Shown: piece by piece, positions 1 through 4,663 of the stretch
How the letters are laid out: each line of letters opens with the position of its first letter
How positions within the stretch are numbered: position 1 is the stretch's first letter
Assembly: GCA_934486965.1 (NCBI GenBank)
Contig: CAKSQP010000085.1
Location: 1-6,438, forward strand
From: an uncultured Eubacteriales bacterium
Lineage (GTDB): Bacteria; Bacillota; Clostridia; Oscillospirales; UBA644
Length of the DNA: 6,438 nucleotides
Reading direction: 5' to 3'
Position numbers and translations under genes: made by a program
Notes under the pieces: generated by a model
Database searches by the model: none
What the model was told of the DNA's origin: nothing
What the model saw: only the letters and a program-made list of their open reading frames with translations

Positions 1-455
1 GAATAATCTTCTTCGTTCATCGTTATTATACAATCGGTTTTCCCTGCGAGAAATTTTTCCATTGTATAATAAAGTATCCAGTAACTTTTCGGAGAACCCT
101 TATAGAAATTGAAACCGTGCGCCGTATAGAGAACTTTCGTTCCGTTTTTCCGCGCTTTTTTTGCCGCAAGCCTTGCGATAACTCCGCCCATCGGAGTGTG
201 GCAGGTGATCAGATCGTATTTTTCCTTGTTTATGATTTTCCTGACCTTAAAAAAAGCAGGGATATTTTTCGGGCTGTACGGAGATCTCTGAATTGCGACG
301 TCGTACAGTTTATCGCAAAGATCGAACGGCTTACCGTAAGCGTTCGCTATTACATGGACTTCATACCCATGACTTTTGAACCATGCGATATAAGGCTTGT
401 GGAACGCCTCGATATGTTGTTCCAGAACCGTGCTTATGAACAGAACTTTTTTCAT
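1..455 (-). CDS. Glycosyltransferase family 4-type protein (partial, N-terminal part)
   Basis: The first 151 codons are visible; the gene continues past base 1. The start is ATG at 455-453, with GAGGTG at 465-460 four bases upstream. The protein opens with MKKVLFISTVLEQHI, a Rossmann-type first strand and loop. An HTPMGG stretch follows near residues 90-96, then LYTAHGFNFYKG near 116-127. This pattern is typical of the N-terminal, acceptor-binding half of GT-B glycosyltransferases of the GT4 kind (EpsD/CapM-like), which build capsule, exopolysaccharide or glycolipid sugars from nucleotide-sugar donors at the cytoplasmic face of the membrane. The donor-binding C-terminal domain with its E-x7-E motif is outside the window, so neither sugar nor acceptor can be named. 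The gene lies 27 bases after the membrane-protein gene upstream with no terminator between, so the two are probably cotranscribed. Family placement is fairly sure; the specific role is not. Confidence 0.85.
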   Translation of the reverse strand, partial: MKKVLFISTVLEQHIEAFHKPYIAWFKSHGYEVHVIANAYGKPFDLCDKLYDVAIQRSPYSPKNIPAFFKVRKIINKEKYDLITCHTPMGGVIARLAAKKARKNGTKVLYTAHGFNFYKGSPKSYWILYYTMEKFLAGKTDCIITMNEEDY

Positions 456-482
456 TTTACACCTCGGATATTCAGGTCAAAA

Positions 483-1355
483 TCAATCGTCGAATCTTAC
501 CGATTTTGCCCATGTCGTGATCTGGTCCCGATAAGCGGCGGTGTCGCTTTCAAACAAAGCGAACTGAACCGTCCAGAAAGCATCGTCGGTTTTATAGGCA
601 TAGATGAAATACCTGTAAATTTCTCCGTTGGAAGTATTTGTGTATGTATAATCGAACCATGTAAGACCGTCTTCCGACCCCTTTTCGGCGGAAGTTACAC
701 CGTTTTTCTCTATCACCAGATTTATATATTCGTCAAGAGTGTAGTCTTCAAAACCCTCAAGCAAAGAAAACGGTTCTTTTAACGCAAATACGGCGACAGT
801 GTCGGAATCGTAAACGGCGTTGTAAACCGACGTGATATCCGATTTCCAAAAACCGCTCGGCAACGTTATCTGCATACCGTCGGCGGAGAACGTCTTATCC
901 GTAGAAATCTGAGAGTTTGCAAAATAAACGCCGAGGAATACGCCTAATACGATACACACCGCAACGACCGCCGCCATAATGACGGCGCCCCTCTTCCGAT
1001 TTGCCCTGCGGTACGAAACGGCTTCTTCGCTGTCGTTGTTATCGAACCTGAACGCGTTTCCCGCAAAAAAGTCAAAACGGCATTTTCCGGTAAGGGTAAT
1101 ATCCTCCGAACCCTTGGGTATCTGATAATATTCGCAGCAGAAATTTCTGCTTGCCTTATCCGCTATAACAAAAATTTTCGTCGTGCGGTCTTCAATTTCG
1201 AAAGTCTTCTCTTCCCCGTTCTTGATTTCGCCGATTTTGCGGCAGGGAATATTTTTTATCGTCAGATCGCTGTCGGTTTCGGTCTCTGCATAAATTTTTA
1301 TCTTTGCAAGCCCGCCGATAAAGCATTTTTCTCTTTTTATCGTAAGATTTCTCAT
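483..1355 (-). CDS. Single-pass membrane protein of unknown function, 290 aa
   Basis: I do not recognise a named family. The start is ATG at 1355-1353, with AAGGGG at 1368-1363 seven bases upstream and a clear promoter just before it; the stop is TGA at 485-483. Residues 1-115 form a hydrophilic, Cys-containing domain (MRNLTIKREK, later KNGEEKTFEI and IFVIADKASRNFCCEYY). A basic stretch RRANRKRG (116-123) precedes one hydrophobic segment at about 124-146, so the N-terminal domain should be cytoplasmic and residues 150-290 outside. There is no signal peptide. The outer part begins FSADGMQITLPSGFW and ends WAKSVRF, with an alternating aromatic/strand pattern loosely like PsbP/DcrB-type folds; that resemblance is an inference. 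A sensor-like or envelope-associated role would suit the topology, but nothing in the sequence proves it. It is the first gene of a probable operon with the glycosyltransferase 27 bases downstream. Confidence 0.8.
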   Translation of the reverse strand: MRNLTIKREKCFIGGLAKIKIYAETETDSDLTIKNIPCRKIGEIKNGEEKTFEIEDRTTKIFVIADKASRNFCCEYYQIPKGSEDITLTGKCRFDFFAGNAFRFDNNDSEEAVSYRRANRKRGAVIMAAVVAVCIVLGVFLGVYFANSQISTDKTFSADGMQITLPSGFWKSDITSVYNAVYDSDTVAVFALKEPFSLLEGFEDYTLDEYINLVIEKNGVTSAEKGSEDGLTWFDYTYTNTSNGEIYRYFIYAYKTDDAFWTVQFALFESDTAAYRDQITTWAKSVRFDD

Positions 1356-1388
1356 AGCAGTACCCCTTAAAATGCAGTTATAATATAT

Positions 1389-1417
1389 ATTGTAACATAT
1401 AATGACCGAAATTGCAA
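1389..1417 (-). promoter_or_regulatory. Sigma-A-type promoter for the membrane protein gene
   Basis: On the minus strand TTGCAA (1417-1412) and TACAAT (1394-1389) are separated by exactly 17 bases. Transcription would start near 1382, giving a leader of about 27 bases that contains the AAGGGG ribosome binding site (1368-1363) and then the ATG at 1355. Spacing and both hexamers are close to the housekeeping consensus. This is the only good promoter seen for the membrane protein and glycosyltransferase pair. Confidence 0.7.
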
Positions 1418-1540
1418 GATACTAAAAAAATCCGAATGACGCAACCGCCCCGAACGGACATCGGGCGCGAGACTGAGACCTGCCGAAAATTCATGGCAAA
1501 TAGGAGAGTAAAAAAACGATCCGAAGAATGATGATATTCG

Positions 1541-1574
1541 CCTGAGGCGATTACCTACAAATCCTTTGGATCGT
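1541..1574 (-). repeat. Hairpin units in minus orientation (left copy)
   Basis: The stretch contains a GCC/GGC-centred hairpin (TCGCC and GGCGA arms, 1539-1550), the linker-like ATTACCTAC, and ATCC-TTT-GGAT (1561-1571). Bases 1546-1571 match 1694-1719 at 23 of 26 positions in the same direction, so this is a diverged copy of the unit next to the tRNA terminator. ACGATCC at 1516-1522 is the exact complement of GGATCGT at 1568-1574, so a longer stem could enclose the left copy. Confidence 0.55.
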
Positions 1575-1580
1575 ATAAAT

Positions 1581-1663
1581 CAAGGCGAAGCCTTGCATGT
1601 AATCCGACGAAGTCGGAATGTAATCATTTTCGTAAGAAAATGTATGTAATCAATCCGAAGAAT
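1581..1663 (+). repeat. Tandem small hairpins joined by 8-base NATGTAAT linkers
   Basis: Read on the plus strand, there are three perfect hairpins: CAAGGC/GCCTTG with loop GAA (1581-1595), CCGAC/GTCGG with loop GAA (1604-1616) and CATTTTC/GAAAATG with loop GTAA (1625-1642). A fourth, CAATCCGAAGAAT (1651-1663), has lost its right arm. The three linkers, CATGTAAT (1596-1603), AATGTAAT (1617-1624) and TATGTAAT (1643-1650), are each exactly 8 bases and differ only in the first base. Stem sequences are unrelated to each other while linker and loop type are kept, which points to selection or copying at the level of structure. No function is known to me. It is not a CRISPR array, because the constant part is too short and every variable part is itself a palindrome. 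Confidence 0.75.
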
Positions 1664-1693
1664 ACTCTCCGTTAAAAATAACATTCATCTGTC

Positions 1694-1722
1694 GGCGATT
1701 ACATACCAATCCTTCGGATTGG
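1694..1722 (-). repeat. Hairpin unit in minus orientation next to the tRNA terminator
   Basis: On the minus strand a 7-bp perfect hairpin, CCAATCC/GGATTGG with loop GAA (1722-1706), is followed by the linker TATGTAAT (1705-1698). This is the same unit design as the plus-strand array, but inverted. It starts two bases after the T-tract of the tRNA-Leu terminator. It is about 88% identical over 26 bases to the left copy at 1546-1571 and has a more perfect stem than that copy. Confidence 0.65.
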
Positions 1723-1724
1723 AT

Positions 1725-1759
1725 AAAAAACAGGACAGTCTTTGACTGTCCTGTTTTTT
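1725..1759 (-). terminator. Rho-independent terminator of the tRNA-Leu unit
   Basis: A perfect 10-bp stem (CAGGACAGTC at 1731-1740, its complement at 1744-1753) with a 3-base loop is flanked by six As on the left and six Ts on the right. On the minus strand it begins directly after the CCA end of the tRNA and finishes in TTTTTT (1730-1725). Because of its symmetry it could also stop transcription coming from the left, although no plus-strand gene is seen there. Confidence 0.9.
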
Positions 1760-1845
1760 GGTGCACCTGACAGGAATCGAACCTGCACCGAGTCGCCCCG
1801 ACCAGAACCTGAATCTGGCGCGTCTGCCTGTTCCGCCACAGGTGC
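1759..1845 (-). tRNA. tRNA-Leu (anticodon CAG)
   Basis: This is an 87-base class II tRNA. The acceptor stem pairs GCACCTG (1845-1839) with CAGGTGC (1770-1764, read on the minus strand), then discriminator A and an encoded CCA (1761-1759). The anticodon stem is CCAGA/TCTGG (1818-1814 and 1806-1802), with a 7-base loop TTCAGGT carrying anticodon CAG at 1811-1809, which reads CUG leucine codons. A long variable arm with GGGGCGACTC and a T-loop TTCGATT are present. The long variable arm, A discriminator and CAG anticodon all fit leucine. It lies 21 bases after the stop of the upstream phosphatase-fold gene and ends in a strong terminator. It can be transcribed from its own TATAAT or as the tail of the upstream transcript. 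Confidence 0.97.
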
Positions 1846-1865
1846 ATACACCGCTTTCCGCGGTT

Positions 1866-1871
1866 ATTATA
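1866..1871 (-). promoter_or_regulatory. Possible -10 box of a tRNA-Leu promoter
   Basis: A perfect TATAAT (1871-1866, minus strand) overlaps the TAA stop of the upstream gene and would start transcription near 1859, about 14 bases before the tRNA. The -35 region is poor (TTCCGA at 18-base spacing is the best match). Expression from this box alone is therefore uncertain, and read-through from the upstream promoter is an alternative. Confidence 0.45.
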
Positions 1872-2631
1872 AACTTAAAGTTACCGATATCGGAAAATGG
1901 TCGGAAAGCCATATTCCATCGAGTTTATCGTCCCAGACATCGGGCTCGGAAACGGTTTTCGCCGTATTTTCATCGGTAAAGATATAATCTATTTTTTTCA
2001 TTTCGCCGCGGTTCATAAAGCCGTGACGGGTAAGAGTGAGTTTCTTTGTATGGTCGACCATAACGGGGTCGGTGTTCGCATAGCAGAGTTTTATCGTTTC
2101 ACTTGACGGCGCGACGTTGAAATCTCCCGCCATGATAAAGGGCATTCCGCTTTTTTTCATATCGTCCGAAAGTCTTGCAAGCACTTTCTGAACTCCGAGA
2201 TAAGCGGCGTCTTCAAAAATATCAAGATGGACGTTATAAACGCGGAAAACTTTGCCCGTCGCCTTTTCCTTAAGGAAAGCGACCGTGCATATTCTCGGAT
2301 ATTCGCTCTGGCAGTCAAAGCGCGAACCGGGAGTATAAGGTTCGTCTGAAAGCCAGAAAGTATCAAAGCCGAGGAGTTCGATCGTGGCGTTGTTTATCAT
2401 TATCGCCATCATCTCACCGGTATATCCCTCTTCCCTGCCGGTTCCTATTATGGTGTGTCCGTGGAAATGGGCGTTGAAGAAATCGCGGATACTTTCGGTC
2501 ATTTCCTGAAAACATACGACGTCGGGGTTCTCGTCGTCGAGTTTTTTGAATATCATTCCTATTCTGTGGATAAGCGCGTTCTGCTCGTCGGCATACCATG
2601 CGCCCCTGATATTGAAAGTCGTAAATTTCAA
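1867..2631 (-). CDS. Endonuclease/exonuclease/phosphatase family protein, 254 aa
   Basis: This is a metal-dependent phosphodiester or phosphoester hydrolase of the DNase I/exonuclease III/sphingomyelinase fold. The hallmark motifs appear in order: TFNIRG (Asn7), CFQEM (Glu43), YNVHLD (His135, Asp137), AGDFNVAP (Asp170, Asn172), KIDYIF (Asp215) and LSDHFPI (Asp244, His245). These are the metal ligands and catalytic His/Asp pairs of the family. No signal peptide or membrane segment is seen, so the enzyme is probably cytosolic. The substrate (nucleic acid, phosphoinositide-like or other) cannot be read from the sequence. I choose the TTG at 2631-2629 as start: GGGGTG lies six bases upstream and the sequence then begins at once with the family's first strand. 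A longer frame back to another TTG at 2673 would overlap the promoter. The stop TAA is at 1869-1867, with tRNA-Leu 21 bases beyond. Confidence 0.92.
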   Translation of the reverse strand: MKFTTFNIRGAWYADEQNALIHRIGMIFKKLDDENPDVVCFQEMTESIRDFFNAHFHGHTIIGTGREEGYTGEMMAIMINNATIELLGFDTFWLSDEPYTPGSRFDCQSEYPRICTVAFLKEKATGKVFRVYNVHLDIFEDAAYLGVQKVLARLSDDMKKSGMPFIMAGDFNVAPSSETIKLCYANTDPVMVDHTKKLTLTRHGFMNRGEMKKIDYIFTDENTAKTVSEPDVWDDKLDGIWLSDHFPISVTLSL

Positions 2632-2637
2632 GAAAAA

Positions 2638-2643
2638 CACCCC
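2638..2643 (-). promoter_or_regulatory. Ribosome binding site that fixes the TTG start
   Basis: GGGGTG (2643-2638) is separated by six bases from TTG at 2631. No ATG in this frame lies near the start of the conserved fold. Together with the promoter at 2692-2664 this makes TTG the most likely start of the phosphatase-fold gene. Confidence 0.65.
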
Positions 2644-2663
2644 GCAATTTTGATGACTATGAT

Positions 2664-2692
2664 ATTTTATCAAAAAACATAAAAAAAGTCAA
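2664..2692 (-). promoter_or_regulatory. Promoter of the phosphatase-fold gene
   Basis: TTGACT (2692-2687) and TAAAAT (2669-2664) are spaced by exactly 17 bases on the minus strand. The start of transcription would fall near 2657, leaving about 26 bases of leader before the TTG codon. The T-rich spacer is also the T-tract of the preceding asnB terminator, so the two signals overlap. Confidence 0.7.
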
Positions 2693-2721
2693 GGCATTTT
2701 TCAATTTCTTTGAAAAATGCC
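2681..2721 (-). terminator. Terminator downstream of asnB
   Basis: A perfect 12-bp stem (GGCATTTTTCAA at 2693-2704, complement at 2710-2721) with a 5-base loop begins 12 bases after the asnB stop. On the minus strand it is followed by TTGAC and then seven Ts (2687-2681). The stem is AT-rich at its loop end, and the T-tract starts five bases late, so it may be less than fully efficient. Confidence 0.75.
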
Positions 2722-2733
2722 CTGATATAAATT

Positions 2734-4311
2734 TTATTTGCCGCTGTCGCCGTAGTTCGAAAGAACTCTTGCGGAGGGATCGGAAACGTTGCAGCCTTCC
2801 CATTCCCTGTTCGGCAGCCAGAAATCTTTTATCATTTCCGCCTGACCGGGATAATACTTTTCGAATATCTCGCGGTAAAGGAGAGATTCTTTTGTATAGG
2901 GCGCCGCATAGGAATATTTCTTATAAAGTTTCTCCGCTTCTTCGTCGGTATATTTTGTTTCGGCGTATTCCTTTATATAGTCGACCATGGAATGACCGAC
3001 AGCGTCTGAAAACGCCGCCTTTTCTCTGAAAAGGATATCGTGCGGCAGCCAGTCGCCCTCAAAAGCATGGCGGAGAAGATATTTTCCCTTGTTATATCTG
3101 TTCATTTTGAGTTCGGGAGAAACGTGCATGACGTAATCGACAAAATCAAGGTCTCCGAACGGAACTCTCGCCTCAAGGCTGTTTACCGAAATACAGCGGT
3201 CGGCACGAAGAACATCGTACATATAAAGTTCTCTTATTCTCTTCTGCGACTCTTTCTGAAAAGCGTCGGCAGACGGAGCGAAATCGGTATATTTATATCC
3301 GAAAAGTTCGTCGGATATCTCGCCCGTAAGCAGGACTTTAAGGTCGGTATTTTCATGGATATATTTGCAGACAAGGTACATTCCGATGCTTGCCCTAACA
3401 GTCGTTATATCGAACGTTCCGAGGAGCGCGATAACGGGTTCTACGGCGGCTATTGCCTCTTCCGCGGTCATTATTACCTCGGTATGGTCGGCACCGATAT
3501 AGTCGGCGACTTCCCTTGCGTAACGCAGGTCGATAGCGTCCTTTTCCATACCTATTGCAAAGGTTTTTATCGGTTTTTTGAGAATTTTTGCGGCGACAGA
3601 ACAGACAAGAGAACTGTCAAGTCCGCCCGAAAGCAGAAAACCGACGGGAGAATCGCTGTCAAGCCGTTTTTCGATACCTGCGATAAGTTTTTCTTTTATG
3701 TTTTTGCAGACGGTCTCAAGATCGTCAGGAAGATATTCGTCGGCGGCGGCAATATCGCGGTAGCAGACGAATTTTTCACCGTCGAAATAATGTCCCGGCG
3801 GAAAAGGAAGCACCTTATCGCAAAGTCCGACAAGGTTTTTCGCCTCGCTCGCGAAAAGATAAGCGCCGTCTCTTTTTCCGTAGAAAAGAGGACGTATCCC
3901 GATAGGATCGCGCGCGGCGATATATTTTTCTTTTTCGCCGTCGTAAATGATCATTGCAAATTCGGCGTCGAGTCTTTCGAACATTTTAACGCCGTATTTT
4001 TCGTAAAGCGGCAGGATTATTTCGCAGTCGCTGTCGCTTTTGAAGGTGTATCCCTCTTTTTCAAGTTCGGCTTTTTCTTTTCTGAAACCGTAAAGTTCGC
4101 CGTTGCAGACGACGTAACTTTTACCCCGCGAAAACGGTTGCATACCCTCTTTTGAAAGTCCCATTATCGCAAGACGGTGAAATCCGAGATAACCTTTTCC
4201 CGTATCGACAACCGCGGACATATCGGGCCCTCTCGAAATCGTTTTCAAAAAGCCCTCTTCAAACTCTTTTTTCGACGCGACATAGTCGGTCATACCCATT
4301 ACAGAACACAT
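2734..4311 (-). CDS. asnB: Asparagine synthetase B, glutamine-hydrolysing, 525 aa
   Basis: This cytosolic enzyme makes asparagine from aspartate, ATP and glutamine through a beta-aspartyl-AMP intermediate. The N-terminal class II glutaminase domain (about 1-190) starts with MCSVMG, so Cys2 becomes the N-terminal nucleophile after Met removal. It carries RGPD (27-30), NGELYG (70-75) and SDSDCEII (92-99). The synthetase domain (about 205-500) has the ATP-binding loop SGGLDSS (228-234), then TGEISDELFG (329-338) and SLEARVPF (378-385). Length and domain order match E. coli AsnB (about 554 residues) and the protein is alignable to the C-terminal end. The family motif SGEGSDE reads TGEISDE here. 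The start is ATG at 4311-4309, eight bases after a perfect AAGGAGG (4326-4320); the longer open frame upstream lies inside the T-box leader. It is controlled by the Asn-type T-box and sits downstream of glutamine synthetase, which supplies its nitrogen donor. Confidence 0.96.
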   Translation of the reverse strand: MCSVMGMTDYVASKKEFEEGFLKTISRGPDMSAVVDTGKGYLGFHRLAIMGLSKEGMQPFSRGKSYVVCNGELYGFRKEKAELEKEGYTFKSDSDCEIILPLYEKYGVKMFERLDAEFAMIIYDGEKEKYIAARDPIGIRPLFYGKRDGAYLFASEAKNLVGLCDKVLPFPPGHYFDGEKFVCYRDIAAADEYLPDDLETVCKNIKEKLIAGIEKRLDSDSPVGFLLSGGLDSSLVCSVAAKILKKPIKTFAIGMEKDAIDLRYAREVADYIGADHTEVIMTAEEAIAAVEPVIALLGTFDITTVRASIGMYLVCKYIHENTDLKVLLTGEISDELFGYKYTDFAPSADAFQKESQKRIRELYMYDVLRADRCISVNSLEARVPFGDLDFVDYVMHVSPELKMNRYNKGKYLLRHAFEGDWLPHDILFREKAAFSDAVGHSMVDYIKEYAETKYTDEEAEKLYKKYSYAAPYTKESLLYREIFEKYYPGQAEMIKDFWLPNREWEGCNVSDPSARVLSNYGDSGK

Positions 4312-4319
4312 AGACGGTT

Positions 4320-4601
4320 CCTCCTTAAAAATAAAAATACAGCTATCGACTCTATCGCTTTTAACAATAGGACGAGTAGCTGTATCTCGCGGTGCCACCT
4401 ATTTTACCCTGTCGGGTCTCTTTTTTCGGGCTCTGTCAAGCCTCAGCCGACTGACGCACGGCTTTGCGGCTTCCCTACTCGTTTCCTTTCAGGTCGCAAC
4501 TCCGAAGTGTTCTTCAAAGCGGTATTGCGGCAATACTCTCAGCGGCGATTGCTCTCTGTACGCAGGTGACCGTTTCTACTTTTCTTCATCATCGTTTTTA
4601 T
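4320..4601 (-). ncRNA. T-box leader riboswitch, tRNA-Asn type, in front of asnB
   Basis: This RNA leader senses uncharged tRNA-Asn and lets RNA polymerase read into asnB. Stem I begins near GATGATGAAGAAAAGTAG and holds the conserved ACAGAGAGC. On its 3' side, GAAGAACACTTCGGAG carries the specifier, best read as AAC (4511-4509) followed by A. GGTC/GACC closes the helix around this region. The conserved T-box core AGGTGGCACCGCG is at 4400-4388. AATAGG (4403-4398) and GCG (4390-4388) pair with CGTCCTATT (4374-4366), leaving TGGCACC as the bulge. TGGC would pair with a tRNA 3' end GCCA, the usual discriminator of tRNA-Asn. Specifier, bulge and downstream gene therefore agree. GAA and CAC overlap the same loop but fit the controlled gene less well. 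The total length, about 280 bases, is normal for the class. Confidence 0.95.
4327..4385 (-). terminator. Intrinsic terminator of the asnB T-box
   Basis: ATACAGCTA (4385-4377) pairs with TAGCTGTAT (4345-4337). Inner short helices (TCG/CGA and CTAT/ATAG) extend the stem, and the 3' arm runs into TTTTTATTTTT (4337-4327). Forming this stem removes CGTCCTATT (4374-4366) from the antiterminator, so the two structures exclude each other as in other T-box leaders. It lies just before the AAGGAGG of asnB. Confidence 0.85.
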
Positions 4602-4607
4602 GCGGTA

Positions 4608-4613
4608 ATTATA
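4608..4613 (-). promoter_or_regulatory. Probable -10 box of the asnB T-box promoter
   Basis: A perfect TATAAT (4613-4608) would start transcription near 4601, shortly before Stem I of the T-box. No good -35 hexamer is seen at 16-18 bases; the region there is A-rich. The position is right but the promoter is only half supported. Confidence 0.5.
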
Positions 4614-4663
4614 TACCCTGTTTTTTACGGTTTTTCGTGTTTTTTTTGACGAAATATGAAATT

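Larger units (their letters stand above)
1503..1670. repeat. 168-bp segment bounded by an 8-bp inverted repeat
   Basis: GGAGAGTA at 1503-1510 is matched by its exact reverse complement TACTCTCC at 1663-1670. Just inside both ends the sequence ATCCGAAGAAT appears as an exact 11-base direct repeat (1519-1529 and 1653-1663). Between them lie most of the small hairpins. The layout resembles a miniature non-autonomous element with terminal inverted repeats, but I see no convincing target-site duplication beside the ends and 8 bases is short. The segment could equally be one folded RNA or DNA structure whose ends pair. The repeat is seen directly; calling it mobile is inference. Confidence 0.4.
1418..1724. 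other. Gene-free intergenic stretch holding a small-hairpin cluster
   Basis: These ~300 bases lie between the tRNA-Leu terminator and the promoter of the membrane protein gene. I see no coding region. From about 1503 to 1722 the stretch is filled with short hairpins and related linkers, described in the repeat entries. From 1431 to 1467 there are overlapping weak hairpins. One, at 1446-1467, pairs CCGA with TCGG across a 7-base loop and extends outward past one bulged C. Another, at 1431-1458, has 4-bp TCCG/CGGA arms and on the minus strand runs into seven Ts (1430-1424), so it could act as a weak back-up terminator. Bases 1468-1502 show nothing I can name. Confidence 0.6.

Noticed and set aside
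117..782. Plus-strand open frame of 221 codons
   Set aside because: It runs antisense across both the glycosyltransferase and the membrane protein genes and resembles no family.
1541..1722. CRISPR array
   Set aside because: The constant part is only 8 bases, the variable parts are palindromes of unequal length, and no cas genes are present.
1759..1845. Integration site of a mobile element at the tRNA-Leu 3' end
   Set aside because: No second copy of the tRNA 3' end and no integrase gene are seen in the window.
1650..1912. Two open frames on the minus strand and one or two on the plus strand across the tRNA region
   Set aside because: They are translations of tRNA-Leu and its flanks; the peptide patterns (RNRQTRQIQ..., DRNRTCTESP...) are well-known artefacts of tRNA-Leu genes.
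2632..2673. Upstream TTG start of the phosphatase-fold gene
   Set aside because: It lies within or next to the -10 region of the presumed promoter and has no ribosome binding site; the TTG at 2631 has one.
3040..4155. Long plus-strand open frame of 371 codons
   Set aside because: It is antisense to asnB, rich in Phe, Arg and Cys, has no recognisable motif or good ribosome binding site, and follows from the codon bias of the real gene.
4312..4398. Upstream extension of asnB by 29 codons
   Set aside because: The extension lies inside the T-box terminator and antiterminator, and the catalytic Cys must be the second residue, after the ATG at 4311.
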